The position numbers and the translations under genes are program-made. A DNA stretch of 64,000 nucleotides from Oceanospirillum sp964342385 (lineage in GTDB: Bacteria > Pseudomonadota > Gammaproteobacteria > Pseudomonadales > Halomonadaceae). The notes under the pieces are model-generated. The model did no database searches, was not told where the DNA came from, and was given only the letters and a program-made list of their open reading frames with translations. Each line of letters opens with the position of its first letter. Position 1 is the first letter of the stretch. This document shows positions 1-8,883 of this stretch, piece by piece. The stretch spans positions 102,813 through 166,812 of the forward strand of contig CAYFGP010000001.1 in the NCBI GenBank assembly GCA_964342385.1, in the 5' to 3' direction.

Positions 1-206
1 TCTATCAACACTATAAAGGTCCTGAATATCAGGTATTGGGTGTTGCAAAACACAGTGAAACTGAAGAAGAGCATGTAGTGTATCGTGCGCTTTATGGTGA
101 GCAGGGTCTATGGCTTCGTCCTTTGTCTATGTTCGTTGAGCAGGTCGAACATGAGGGTGAATTGAAACCGCGTTTTGCCCTTAAGGAAGAGAAACCGGGT
201 ATCTGA
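1..206 (+). CDS. DUF1653 domain protein (5' end outside window)
   Basis: The frame is open from base 3 to the TGA at 204-206. It encodes about 67 residues beginning YQHYKGPEYQVLG and containing WLRPLSMFVE, the typical core of DUF1653 proteins. These are small (about 70-80 aa) soluble bacterial proteins of unknown function, so probably only about ten N-terminal residues are missing. The gene is followed by a hairpin terminator at 362-392. The identification rests on the whole short domain being visible; no biochemical role can be assigned. Confidence 0.75.
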   Translation, partial: YQHYKGPEYQVLGVAKHSETEEEHVVYRALYGEQGLWLRPLSMFVEQVEHEGELKPRFALKEEKPGI

Positions 207-555
207 TCATTTTCTCTCTTATCCGCGTATAAACCTTTTGCCGAGATTGTTGTTTATACCTATCTAAACAAAAGCATTTCGATATTTTCCAGCCAACAGC
301 TAGAAAATATGCCAACTTCTGGCGGATAAACTTTTGCTTAGGTGCTTCGGTAGCTTATTTTGGCCCGGCTCACTTTGTGAGCCGGGCCTTTTATTATGCA
401 AACAAGCAGTAGAGGTAGAGGAGTAAGGGCTATCAGTATGGTAAGAGCGATAGGGTTAACCTGCTCTTTACTTTCCTGGTGCTAGCCTAACCCTATTTGA
501 TAGTTAGCCTTGGTATGAGAGTGGTATGCGAGGGCAGCCAGATTAGCAGCAAGGC
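207..555. other. Intergenic region between DUF1653 gene and tesA
   Basis: No coding frame is supported here. It holds the strong terminator at 362-392, a weaker ATATTTTC/GAAAATAT dyad (282-289 and 303-310), and two mutually exclusive small stems downstream of tesA (443-448 with 463-468, or ATAGGGTTA at 450-458 with TAACCCTAT at 488-496). The function of the latter is unknown. Confidence 0.5.
362..392 (+). terminator. Rho-independent terminator
   Basis: A perfect 12-bp stem (GGCCCGGCTCAC paired with GTGAGCCGGGCC) has a 3-nt loop and is followed directly by TTTT. It ends the transcript of the DUF1653 gene. Confidence 0.9.
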
Positions 556-1209
556 TTAGCTTTTGCTTAGCAAAGGCTGTAGCACGGGCCAGATATTATT
601 CAACAACTGTTGCTGAGCGTCGGCTTTCGGATGAATACCGTCAGACTGCATCTTGTCAGGATCTGTACCTATGCCTTCCAGAATAAAAGGCATCACTGGA
701 ATCTGATATTGATCGGCCAGCGTAGGATAAATATTGGCAAATGCCTGGGTATAACGGCGACCGTAGTTGGGTGGCAGTTGAATACCCAGCAGCACGGGTT
801 GAGCCTGTTGTTGCTGACTCAGCTGAATCATCTTCGACAGATTGTTTTGCAACAGTTTGAGCGGTAAGCCTCTGAGGCCGTCATTGCCTCCCAGTTCAAT
901 TAATACCAGCTCCGGCTGATGTTGATTGAGTAGTGCGGGCAGACGAGTTAAGCCACCCTGACTGGTTTCACCGCTGATACTGGCGTTGATCACCTGATAA
1001 TCGTAGCCCCCTTGCCTAAGCTTATCTTGTAGCAAGGTGACCCAGCCTTGTTCTGGCTTCATACCATAACCGGCGCTGATGCTATCCCCTAAAACCAGTA
1101 ATCGGGCCGTTTGCGCTGCCTGCACCGATTGAGCCGATAGGGCAAATAAGGTGACTAGCAGTGCTAACACCAGCCACTGTACCGAGATGAAAGGACGTTG
1201 ATTAACCAT
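556..1209 (-). CDS. tesA: Multifunctional acyl-CoA thioesterase I / arylesterase (SGNH hydrolase), periplasmic
   Basis: This 217-aa protein is an SGNH-hydrolase of the TesA/EstA type. It hydrolyses acyl-CoA, lysophospholipid or aryl esters in the periplasm. A signal peptide (hydrophobic residues about 10-29, cleavage near QAA) precedes block I GDSIS with nucleophile Ser43. Gly80 in SISGETS, Asn109 in GGND and the Asp190-x2-His193 pair complete the catalytic set, and the length fits the family. The start codon (complement of 1207-1209) overlaps the ATG of the divergent ybbA by two bases, an arrangement close to that in E. coli, where tesA and ybbA also overlap head to head. Regulation must come from sequence inside the opposite gene. 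Confidence 0.93.
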   Translation of the reverse strand: MVNQRPFISVQWLVLALLVTLFALSAQSVQAAQTARLLVLGDSISAGYGMKPEQGWVTLLQDKLRQGGYDYQVINASISGETSQGGLTRLPALLNQHQPELVLIELGGNDGLRGLPLKLLQNNLSKMIQLSQQQQAQPVLLGIQLPPNYGRRYTQAFANIYPTLADQYQIPVMPFILEGIGTDPDKMQSDGIHPKADAQQQLLNNIWPVLQPLLSKS

Positions 1210-1909
1210 GAGTTCTCCTGTTTCTGATCTTCAGCCACAATCTGTTATCCGCACAGAAAACCTGTGTCGCACGGTAATGGATGCGGACAACCAGGCCCTT
1301 CATATCCTGAACGGCATCGATTTACAAATCAATGCAGCTGAGAGTGCGGCAATTCTGGGAAGTTCCGGTGCCGGTAAATCAACTCTGTTAGGTTTGCTGG
1401 CAGGTCTGGATCAATCCAGCTCTGGTGAGGTCTATCTGAATCAACAGCCGCTGAATAAACTCTCTGAGGAAGAACGAGCGGCTGTACGCCAGCAAGTCGG
1501 CTTTGTTTTCCAATCCTTTCAACTGCTTGAACACCTGACCGCCCTTGAAAATGTGATGCTGCCGCTGGAGCTGGCTGGAGAGAAGGATTACGAAGCCAAA
1601 GCCAAGCAATGGTTAGATCGTGTGGGATTATCTCATCGCTTAAAGCACTACCCACGTCAATTGTCTGGCGGTGAGCAACAACGTGTGGCTATCGCCCGAG
1701 CCTTTGCCGGTGAACCTCTTGTGCTGTTTGCCGATGAGCCTACTGGGAATCTGGATAGTGTCACTGGGCACTCCATTATCGAGCTGCTGTTTAGCCTAAA
1801 CAAAGATCAGGGCACGACTTTGGTTTTGGTGACTCACGATGAAGTACTGGCGCAACGCTGTCAGCGCCGCTTTTATCTGCAGCAGGGCAAACTGGAGGAA
1901 AGGTCGTGA
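1208..1909 (+). CDS. ybbA: ABC transporter ATP-binding protein (YbbA)
   Basis: A 233-aa LolD/MacB-type ATPase that powers the partner permease YbbP. Walker A is GSSGAGKST (51-59), the signature LSGGE is at 152-156, and Walker B LVLFADE is at 171-177 followed by the D-loop. The gene is divergent from tesA and coupled to ybbP by a 4-base overlap (GTGA). The conserved tesA/ybbA/ybbP trio suggests a role with lipids or envelope esters, but the transported substrate of this family is not established. Confidence 0.92.
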   Translation: MSSPVSDLQPQSVIRTENLCRTVMDADNQALHILNGIDLQINAAESAAILGSSGAGKSTLLGLLAGLDQSSSGEVYLNQQPLNKLSEEERAAVRQQVGFVFQSFQLLEHLTALENVMLPLELAGEKDYEAKAKQWLDRVGLSHRLKHYPRQLSGGEQQRVAIARAFAGEPLVLFADEPTGNLDSVTGHSIIELLFSLNKDQGTTLVLVTHDEVLAQRCQRRFYLQQGKLEERS

Positions 1910-4602
1910 ACCAGAAAGTAACGGCGATTGAGACCGAGGGAACCTCGACTCAAGCCAGCAACACTAAGACTGGGCAAAAGGCTAAGCCTGAGCAAAGTAA
2001 GCCAAGCCATTGGCAGATGGCCTGGCGTTTACTGCTCAGAGAATGGCGTTCCGGTGATCTCAATCTACTGGCCTCGGCATTAATCCTGGCCGTCATGACG
2101 GTGGCTCTGACCGCTTTTATTGCGGATCGTCTGCAAGGTGGTATGGAACAGCAGGCGGCTCAGCTGATGGGCGGTGATCTGGTGCTCAGTAGCCCCAGAG
2201 CCGTACCAGAAGAATGGCTGCAGCAAGCAGAGCAGCAACAGCTGACCGTGGTGCGCACCATGGAGTTTGCCAGTATGGTGGCCTCCGATGAAGGCTTTCA
2301 ACTCTCAGCAGTGAAAGCAGTCCAGTCAGGCTATCCATTAAAAGGTGAGCTGGCACTGGCGGCTAGCACTAAAGACTTTACGCCAACCAGCAGTGCGGGA
2401 CGCTTACCGGCCGGTGGTGAAGTGTGGATGGATAATCGTCTGTTAGCCGCATTAGGCGTGGCTGTGGGCGATGAAGTGGAGATCGGTCAGAAGCTATTTA
2501 ATATCCGTGAGATGATCGTTAAAGAGCCGGATCGTGGCGGCGGTTTTTTAAGCTTTAACCCTCGTGCCCTGATTAACTTTGATGATGTCGCAGCCACTGG
2601 TGTGGTCCAGCCCGGTAGCCGAGTGAATTATCGGGTTTTGTTTGGCGGTGCCCCTGAACAGATTGATGCTTATAAGCAGTGGCTGAAACCTCAACTGGAA
2701 GCCGCTCATCGTCTGTTGGATGTGCGTGAAGACCGTCCTTCTGTGGGCTCTGCACTGGATCGTGCTCAGCGTTATCTGCAGCTGACCAGTATTGGTGCAG
2801 TGATCTTATCCGGTGTCGCCGTTGCCATGGCCGCCGGCCGCTTTGCCCGTCGTCGTCAGGACACTGTTGCGGTAATGGCCAGCCTGGGGCATGCCCCTCG
2901 GATTATGAGTTCAATCTATCAGCGTATGTTGCTGGTGCTAGGCGTATTAGCAGCCTTAGTGGGCGCAGGGCTGGGCTATCTGATTCAGTCTGTAGCGGTC
3001 AGTCTAGTCGCAGAGCTGTTACCCGTCTATCTACCTGCGGCCAGTTGGCAGCCTTGGGTATTAGCCGTCGGTACCGGTGTACTGCTATTAATGGGCTTTG
3101 CCAGTGCACCGCTGCTGCAGCTGAAAAATGTCTCGCCATTGAGAGTCTTCCGTCGAGATCTGGATATGGCGACGCCCTCTACTCTAATGGTTTATGGCTT
3201 GGCTGTGCTGGCTTTGGTCGTGCTGGTGTATTGGTACAGTAGTGATTTAAAACTCACCTTCTGGCTAACACTGGGCTTAGCGCTAGTCTTGTCGCTAGCA
3301 GCGGTAATCACATTGGGTCTATTTCGGGTATTAAAAGTGGTTGGCCCCGGTTTATCCACACGCCCACGTCTGGCGATTCGTAGTTTATACAGCCATCGTC
3401 AAACTGCATTGCCACAGGTGCTGGCCTTTGGTCTGGTACTGATGGTGGTGGCTCTGGTAGCCCTGATTCGCAGTGATCTATTGGTTAGCTGGCAACAGCA
3501 GTTACCGAGCAATGCACCTAACTATTTTGCCATTAATATTCAGCCCTATGAGCAGGAAGAGTTTGCTCAAACTCTGGATGAAGCGGGTATTCAACGTTCA
3601 CCGCTATACCCTATGGTGCGTGCACGTTTAACCCTAATTAACCAGCAACCGGCCATTGAGATGGTGCCAGAGAAAGGCCGTGAATATAACGCTCTGCATC
3701 GTGAACTGAATCTGACCTGGCGTAGTACATTACCAGATGACAACAAAGTCATTGATGGGCGCTGGTGGCCTGAAAATCTGCATTGGACACCGACGGAGGT
3801 TAATGGCTCAGCAGGCTCTGACAATACAAATAGTACAGAGAAAGTTATAGGTAAAAGTGCAGGCCAAGATACAACTATACCTCAGCAAAAACTGATGCCG
3901 CTGTCCCTTGAATCCGAGATGGTAGAACACCTGGGTTTAAAACTGGGGGACCAGTTGACCTTTACCTTAGCGGGACAAAAAATCGAGGGTTATATCGATA
4001 ACGTTCGCACGGTGAATTGGGATAACTTCCAACCTAACTTCTATGTCATCGCACCACCGGGAGCGCTGGATAATCTGCCACAGACCTCGCTGGCCAGTTT
4101 CTATCTGCCTGCGGATCAACAGCAACTGGTGCCGAAACTGGTGGGAGTTTTCCCTGCGGTATCTCTGTTAGATATTGGTCAGATTCTGGCACAGGTACGT
4201 CAGATTCTGCAGCAAGTCACCTTGGCGATTGAGGTTATGCTGGGCTTTACCCTGCTGTGCGGCTTGGTATTGCTGCTTGCGGCGGTGAAAAATAGTCTGG
4301 ATGACCGATTGCGTGAAGGCGCGCTGTATCGCACATTGGGTGCATCCGGGCGTTTAATTCGTCAGATTCAGTGCACAGAATTTATCCTGTTGGGTGTGCT
4401 GGCAGGGGTATTGGCGCTGATGGGGTCCGAGCTAACAGCGTTCTTGCTCTACAGCAACCTATTTGACTTGGACTATAGTCTAAGTTTTACTCACTGGTTA
4501 CTACTGCCGTTATCCGGTGGCGTCATTATTACCGCAGCGGGTATGTGGGGTACACGACAGGTGATCCTGCAACCACCGTTACAGGTATTACGCTCCGGCT
4601 AG
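1906..4602 (+). CDS. ybbP: ABC transporter permease (YbbP, FtsX/MacB-like)
   Basis: An 898-aa inner-membrane protein with the layout of the type VII (mechanotransmission) ABC superfamily: an N-terminal TM helix (about 55-75), a large periplasmic domain, a block of helices (about 290-520), a second periplasmic domain and three C-terminal helices (about 770-890) with FtsX-like segments. Translation starts at a GTG overlapping the ybbA stop codon, indicating translational coupling. Residues about 610-650 hold a polar, Ser/Gly/Thr-rich insert that looks like a linker. A terminator follows at 4745-4780. The substrate is unknown. Confidence 0.88.
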   Translation: MNQKVTAIETEGTSTQASNTKTGQKAKPEQSKPSHWQMAWRLLLREWRSGDLNLLASALILAVMTVALTAFIADRLQGGMEQQAAQLMGGDLVLSSPRAVPEEWLQQAEQQQLTVVRTMEFASMVASDEGFQLSAVKAVQSGYPLKGELALAASTKDFTPTSSAGRLPAGGEVWMDNRLLAALGVAVGDEVEIGQKLFNIREMIVKEPDRGGGFLSFNPRALINFDDVAATGVVQPGSRVNYRVLFGGAPEQIDAYKQWLKPQLEAAHRLLDVREDRPSVGSALDRAQRYLQLTSIGAVILSGVAVAMAAGRFARRRQDTVAVMASLGHAPRIMSSIYQRMLLVLGVLAALVGAGLGYLIQSVAVSLVAELLPVYLPAASWQPWVLAVGTGVLLLMGFASAPLLQLKNVSPLRVFRRDLDMATPSTLMVYGLAVLALVVLVYWYSSDLKLTFWLTLGLALVLSLAAVITLGLFRVLKVVGPGLSTRPRLAIRSLYSHRQTALPQVLAFGLVLMVVALVALIRSDLLVSWQQQLPSNAPNYFAINIQPYEQEEFAQTLDEAGIQRSPLYPMVRARLTLINQQPAIEMVPEKGREYNALHRELNLTWRSTLPDDNKVIDGRWWPENLHWTPTEVNGSAGSDNTNSTEKVIGKSAGQDTTIPQQKLMPLSLESEMVEHLGLKLGDQLTFTLAGQKIEGYIDNVRTVNWDNFQPNFYVIAPPGALDNLPQTSLASFYLPADQQQLVPKLVGVFPAVSLLDIGQILAQVRQILQQVTLAIEVMLGFTLLCGLVLLLAAVKNSLDDRLREGALYRTLGASGRLIRQIQCTEFILLGVLAGVLALMGSELTAFLLYSNLFDLDYSLSFTHWLLLPLSGGVIITAAGMWGTRQVILQPPLQVLRSG

Positions 4603-5011
4603 GTTAATAGATTCCGGTCTAGGCTGGGCTTATTCTTGCATGACTTAAAGTTGTTCGTTGTTGGCTAAATCAAGAACAAGCCCAGAGCAAGACAAACCCA
4701 AAGTCAGAACAGGCTAGCCATATGACCTGATTGATAGTGAACAGACCCGAATAGGTCATTACCTGTTCGGGTTCTTTTTTCTCTGCTGTTAAGAAATCTG
4801 TTTTGAGAAAAAGAGCCGATGGCGTAGTAAGACAGTTAAGAATCCAGGTGTTGGAAGCCGGGATCTGTTTAGGCTGCTGACAAACAGCGATAAAAACGAT
4901 CCTGAGGCAGGGGGCAATCTGAGGGGCTAATCTGGTTCTCCCTGAGTCTAGTGATTTCCAACCCGCAAGAGCACAGATTTAGAAATCAAAATAATAAGGA
5001 TAAACCACTCA
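4603..5011. other. Intergenic region between ybbP and DUF3422 gene
   Basis: Noncoding. It contains the ybbP terminator (4745-4780) and the presumed promoter of the DUF3422 gene. An AAATCTGT/ACAGATTT dyad (4794-4801 and 4973-4980) spans it, without an assignable role. An AAGGA ribosome-binding site lies just before 5012. Confidence 0.5.
4745..4780 (+). terminator. Rho-independent terminator of ybbAP
   Basis: ACCCGAA pairs with TTCGGGT around a nested AGGT/ACCT helix and is followed by TCTTTTTT. Confidence 0.8.
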
Positions 5012-6346
5012 ATGAATGCCGAGGTTAAGACAGAAGCAGATTCTATTCTGCCGTTTAATGTTCACCCTAAGCGTGATGAGCTCTATCACGAACTACACGC
5101 TCGTCCTTTTCCCGTGGTTCAGACACCGGCACGGGTATCTCGTCTGGCGGTACTTATTCCTGAGGGCCAGCGTGAACAGGAGTTTGCTCACCTGCAAAAC
5201 CTGTGTCAGCGTTATGGCGCGAATATGCCTGCTGAAAACAGTAACTTCTATCAGGCCGATTTTGGCGGTTTTCAGTTCCGCTGTGGTCGTCATATGGAGT
5301 TTGTCACCTATACCTTTATCCGTCCGGAAAGCGGTGAACAGCCCTTTACCAGTACGGCCTTAGAATTGGTGCCGCAGGATTGGTTACAACAAATCCCCGG
5401 TCAAGTGGTGGCCGCCTTCCACGTAGAGATGCGGGACCGCGTGCAGCCAGAGCTGAATCGTGAACAGCTGAAAACCTGCTTCGAAGGTCAGCGTCTGGTT
5501 TATGGTCACCTGATGGATGGTGAAGCCTCGGTATGGAGTGCTTTCCGTTTACACGGTGATGGTTTTGGTCGCTTCCTGGTACATAACCATGGGCTGAACA
5601 ATAACCAGACCGGCCGTTTGTTACAGCGTCTGCTGGAGTTGGAAACCTATCGTCTGATGGCGCTGTTGGCACTGCCTGAAGCCCGTAGTTTGAGCCCTGA
5701 GATTCAACAGGCTGATAAGAAGTTAGCGGCGATTATTGGCAGTGTCACCGAGATTGAAGACCATGAAGATGAACGCGAGATGCTGACTAAACTGTCTCAC
5801 CTGGCGGCTCAGGTCGAACATTGGCGTACGGATACCAATTCTCGTTTCTCCGCCATGCGCGCTTACTATGCTCTGGTGATGAAACGTATGGATGAGTTAA
5901 AAGAAACGCAGGTGGAAAACTACTTTACCATCGGTTCTTTTTTGGAAAGACGTTTAACACCCGCCTACCACACCTGTGAATCGGTCAGTGAACGCCTGGA
6001 AGATCTAGCACGACGTATTGAACGTGCGGGTGATCTACTGCAGACCCGAGTGGATTTGACCATTGAAGCACAAAATCAAAGCCTGTTAGCTTCGATGGAC
6101 CGTCGTGGTCGTCTGCAGATGCGCTTGCAGGAAACAGTAGAAGGTCTGTCTATCGCCGCGATCAGTTACTATCTGGTCAGCCTGGTGAAGATTATCCTCA
6201 ATGCTATCTACAGTGCAGGTTATCCTATGGATAAGGATCTGATAACGGGCCTATCGGTACCTGTTGTCGTGGCCTTTGTTTGGTGGGTGACTCATAGGAT
6301 TAAAAAAGCCATTATGAATGCCAGTAAATCAGAGCCAGATATTTGA
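5012..6346 (+). CDS. DUF3422 family membrane protein
   Basis: A 444-aa protein beginning with the family hallmark HPKRDELYHELHARPFPV, followed by a mixed alpha/beta N-terminal half, a helical region (about 230-370) and two C-terminal transmembrane helices (about 378-400 and 412-430) ending in a short basic tail. DUF3422 proteins are proteobacterial inner-membrane proteins with no known activity. The start at 5012 has AAGGA upstream. It stands alone as a transcription unit, ended by the hairpin at 6453-6484. Confidence 0.88.
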   Translation: MNAEVKTEADSILPFNVHPKRDELYHELHARPFPVVQTPARVSRLAVLIPEGQREQEFAHLQNLCQRYGANMPAENSNFYQADFGGFQFRCGRHMEFVTYTFIRPESGEQPFTSTALELVPQDWLQQIPGQVVAAFHVEMRDRVQPELNREQLKTCFEGQRLVYGHLMDGEASVWSAFRLHGDGFGRFLVHNHGLNNNQTGRLLQRLLELETYRLMALLALPEARSLSPEIQQADKKLAAIIGSVTEIEDHEDEREMLTKLSHLAAQVEHWRTDTNSRFSAMRAYYALVMKRMDELKETQVENYFTIGSFLERRLTPAYHTCESVSERLEDLARRIERAGDLLQTRVDLTIEAQNQSLLASMDRRGRLQMRLQETVEGLSIAAISYYLVSLVKIILNAIYSAGYPMDKDLITGLSVPVVVAFVWWVTHRIKKAIMNASKSEPDI

Positions 6347-6452
6347 TACGGTTAAAGTCCCTCATGGGTGCTGATAGGCCTAGATAGAGAGGTGAAGATT
6401 AAAACTGACTGAATCAGTCGGAATTGCAATCTTTGCCAGACCGAGTAAAGTG

Positions 6453-6484
6453 AGCCTGCAGGTACAGTACCCGCAGGCTTTTCT
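6453..6484 (+). terminator. Rho-independent terminator after DUF3422 gene
   Basis: AGCCTGC/GCAGGCT arms enclose a nested GGTAC/GTACC helix, followed by TTTTCTTTTT just ahead of bolA. Confidence 0.85.
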
Positions 6485-6510
6485 TTTTCTATTGATCCAG
6501 AGTGATAGTG

Positions 6511-6828
6511 ATGACAGTACAACAAACCATTGAACAGAAACTGAGTGAGCAATTGGCCCCGGAATACCTGAGTGTTGAAAACGAGAGCCATATGCACAGC
6601 CGTGGCGAAGACTCTCACTTCAAATTGACTATGGTGTCTGAACAATTTGCAGGCTTACGTCCGGTACAACGTCACCAGAAAGTTTATGGCATTCTGGCGG
6701 ATGAGTTGGCTGCAGGTGTTCATGCCCTGGCTATTCATCCATTCACTGTAGAAGAGTGGCAGCAGCGTCATGGTGAAGTACCGGCCTCACCAACCTGCTT
6801 AGGTGGTAGCAAACACGATTTGGGTTAA
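6511..6828 (+). CDS. bolA: BolA family transcriptional/redox regulator
   Basis: A 105-aa BolA protein, exactly the length of E. coli BolA. It contains HSRGEDSHFKLTMVS with the conserved class-II-KH-like core, and ALAIHPFTVEEW with the invariant His of the C-terminal motif. BolA proteins bind [2Fe-2S] clusters together with monothiol glutaredoxins and also bind DNA. I chose the ATG at 6511 over an in-frame GTG at 6502 because it matches the family N-terminus (MTVQQTIEQKL). A perfect 10-bp hairpin follows at 6834-6865. Confidence 0.92.
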   Translation: MTVQQTIEQKLSEQLAPEYLSVENESHMHSRGEDSHFKLTMVSEQFAGLRPVQRHQKVYGILADELAAGVHALAIHPFTVEEWQQRHGEVPASPTCLGGSKHDLG

Positions 6829-6833
6829 GTACT

Positions 6834-6865
6834 TAACGGTGGCGGGCTTAAGTCGGCCACCGTTA
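6834..6865 (+). terminator. Hairpin downstream of bolA
   Basis: A perfect 10-bp inverted repeat (TAACGGTGGC / GCCACCGTTA) with a 12-nt loop begins six bases after the bolA stop. It lacks a clear T tract, so it may stabilise the 3' end of the mRNA instead of ending transcription by itself. Confidence 0.5.
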
Positions 6866-7097
6866 CTGATCCGATATTTATTGCACAATGGTACAAAAGT
6901 GTTTCGACATTCTTTGATCGATAGCTAGAGAATAAAACTCTTTGCTACAGAGAAACGTCTGTGTGAGTGCTTAGATCCGATGTTTGTTCGCCGGTCCGGC
7001 ATTTATCACAAAATGAAACCAAAGCAACTCTGTTGATTTATCCGCCATTCCACTAAGACATTAGTCGATAAAAAATATCTACCAACTGATCTATCGC

Positions 7098-7316
7098 TTA
7101 ATAGTGAGGCGGGATCTCATTCATTGGATCAAATGGCTGGATATCATCATCCGTTCTACTTTGCTGTTCCTTAAGCTCGGCATAAAGCAGCTTAATAGAA
7201 TCTTCCAAACGTAAAATGCGCTGATCTTGCTCGGTAATCACCTGATTCAGTGACTCTATAGTGTCTTCCAGAAACGCTACTTTAATTTCCAATTCTGTTA
7301 TGCGCTGTTCTGGCAT
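7098..7316 (-). CDS. slyX: SlyX family coiled-coil protein
   Basis: A 72-aa SlyX protein: a coiled coil from about residue 4 to 50 (RITELEIKVAFLEDTIESLN and following heptads) with the family's proline-rich end DPMNEIPPHY. An in-frame ATG 51 bases further upstream would give an 89-aa form, but the start at 7316 has AGGAG at good spacing and matches the family. SlyX lies beside the FKBP gene slyD in some bacteria but stands alone here. Its function is unknown. Confidence 0.88.
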   Translation of the reverse strand: MPEQRITELEIKVAFLEDTIESLNQVITEQDQRILRLEDSIKLLYAELKEQQSRTDDDIQPFDPMNEIPPHY

Positions 7317-7553
7317 AGATTTAACTCCTGATAATTTATAAGGTTTCAGGCTCTTCAAGTGGAGCATACGCTCTGTATAATAGCCTATACAGGACTTGTT
7401 TAGAGACTGGGTTTTGTTCCAAGTAGCGCCATTTTTCTTTGTCTCTTATGGCAACCCTGGTGTTTCCATCGCCCGAATAGGAGGTTTGGGTATCTATCTC
7501 TTTGTTTTTAGGACGATATTTAATAATAACTAAACGAATCTGAGAGAGTAAGT

Positions 7554-7985
7554 ATGAGCAAAAATTCCTTTGTTCGTTGTATTTTAATTAGTGTGGTTAT
7601 GGCCGTTGTTGGGCCATTTGTTTTGGATGCGATAACTCAAGCAGGAGATCAGGGACTACTGGCAAGTGGTCACTTTGCAAAAGCCGCTGGGGTATTTTTT
7701 CTGACAACCCTTATCAGCACATCGCTGTTGAACTATATGACACCTCAGCTGGCCAATATCGCCAATGATGAAAATGATGATCGGGAAATGGGCACGGTGA
7801 AGTGGTTTAACGTGTCAAAAGGCTTTGGCTTTATTACCCGTGATTCTGGTGGTGATGTCTTTGTACATTTTCGTTCAATCAGGGGCACAGGACATCGATC
7901 ATTAGCAGAGGGGCAACGTGTACGTTTTGCCACTATTGAAAGTGATAAAGGCTTACAAGCCGAGGATGTTACCGTAATTAGTTAG
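7554..7985 (+). CDS. Membrane-anchored cold-shock domain protein
   Basis: A 143-aa protein with two halves. Residues about 8-60 form two hydrophobic segments (8-25 and 43-60), predicting a membrane hairpin. Residues 79-143 are a complete cold-shock domain with RNP1 (KGFGFI, 89-94) and RNP2 (VFVHF, 102-106), which bind single-stranded nucleic acid. The charged linker NDENDD joins them. Most Csp proteins are soluble and about 70 aa, so the membrane anchor is the notable feature. The gene is preceded by a leader of over 150 bases and followed by two hairpins. Confidence 0.85.
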   Translation: MSKNSFVRCILISVVMAVVGPFVLDAITQAGDQGLLASGHFAKAAGVFFLTTLISTSLLNYMTPQLANIANDENDDREMGTVKWFNVSKGFGFITRDSGGDVFVHFRSIRGTGHRSLAEGQRVRFATIESDKGLQAEDVTVIS

Positions 7986-8002
7986 TCCTAGCGTTATCTA
8001 AA

Positions 8003-8028
8003 GCTCAAACAAGTGCTTTTGTTTGAGC
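8003..8028. terminator. First hairpin after cold-shock gene
   Basis: GCTCAAAC and GTTTGAGC pair around a 10-nt loop; no T tract follows directly. It stacks just before the stronger terminator at 8037-8066. Confidence 0.5.
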
Positions 8029-8036
8029 GCTCCAAT

Positions 8037-8066
8037 AAAAATGCCCGGCTTGTTCCGGGCATTTTT
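8037..8066. terminator. Bidirectional Rho-independent terminator
   Basis: ATGCCCGG/CCGGGCAT has A residues on the left and TTTTT on the right. It serves the cold-shock gene on the plus strand and the convergent gene ending at 8131 on the minus strand. Confidence 0.85.
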
Positions 8067-8130
8067 AGTTTAAGTCTGTTACCACTTTCATTGGTAATCT
8101 GCTTAATGATGCAATCAGTATCCCTGATGA

Positions 8131-8514
8131 TTAATCAGGCCAGCTAATCTCACCTTCACCTTTTTTGCTGATCTGCCACCACAGATCCATCGGCTGATCT
8201 GGTTCCCAGGAACCGATGGAACAACGGATGGTGGTATCAAAATAAGCAAAAGCCGCACGGGCACAGTCGATATCCGTATCCCAAGGGCTTTCCGGGCTAT
8301 CAAACCAGATGCTCCAATATTTACCCGCTGCCTTCTCGACCACATTGACCGGTACTTCAACACCATCTTCACGGGTCGCGATATACAGTAAGGTGCGTTT
8401 ATCCAGACGCTTAGGCTCACCCAGGCTGGCAAACACTTCTTGTAACCATTGTTCAATCTGCTCCAGCTCAGGAGAATTGACGTAAATCTCGATATCAGGA
8501 AACGCCGTTGTCAT
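8131..8514 (-). CDS. Conserved hypothetical protein
   Basis: A 127-aa soluble acidic protein that I do not recognise. It is rich in aromatic residues (YWSIWFDSPESPWDTDIDC, DLWWQISKKGEGE) with no signal peptide or membrane segment. The start at 8514 (MTTAFPDIEIYV) follows CTGGATGAT; an alternative ATG at 8523 adds three residues. Its 5' end overlaps the upstream small membrane-protein gene by about 20 bases, so the two are probably translated together, perhaps with dapE. Confidence 0.65.
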   Translation of the reverse strand: MTTAFPDIEIYVNSPELEQIEQWLQEVFASLGEPKRLDKRTLLYIATREDGVEVPVNVVEKAAGKYWSIWFDSPESPWDTDIDCARAAFAYFDTTIRCSIGSWEPDQPMDLWWQISKKGEGEISWPD

Positions 8515-8773
8515 CTTTATCATCCAGAAATTTTATGATGCGAAATACGCTGAGTGCTAAATAGCCCACCAGAGCAAACAAGCTCCCTATGCCCATCACG
8601 ATCAGAGCCAACAGAGCAATCAGCTCCTGCCGCAATGGCGGCAGGTGAGTTGCGCCCTCAGACCACATTAGCAATATGGCCCCGGCAAAAAAGATCATCA
8701 TGCCCACGACAACACGACGGAAGTTCTGCGGGGCATTATCAGCCATTTTATACAGGCGCTGTTTTAGCTTCAT
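8495..8773 (-). CDS. Small two-helix membrane protein
   Basis: A 92-aa protein with a basic N-terminus (MKLKQRLYKMADNAPQNFRR), two predicted transmembrane helices (about 20-40 and 50-80) and a charged tail DDKDDNG. No family is recognised. It lies 110 bases downstream of dapE on the same strand and overlaps the next gene by about 20 bases, suggesting one transcript. Confidence 0.7.
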   Translation of the reverse strand: MKLKQRLYKMADNAPQNFRRVVVGMMIFFAGAILLMWSEGATHLPPLRQELIALLALIVMGIGSLFALVGYLALSVFRIIKFLDDKDDNGVS

Positions 8774-8883
8774 AGCAAGTGCGTATTAATCCGTATGTCA
8801 GGTGTCTGGTTAATCACTCTTAAATTAACCATGCTTTAAACCATACCGGCCTAAAACCATCCAGACCTTAAACTAGCAGGGCC

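Noticed and set aside
8115..8456. A 113-codon minus-strand frame overlapping the hypothetical gene at 8131-8514
   Set aside because: It is in an alternative frame of the same region, has no ribosome-binding site and the competing frame is better coupled to the upstream gene.
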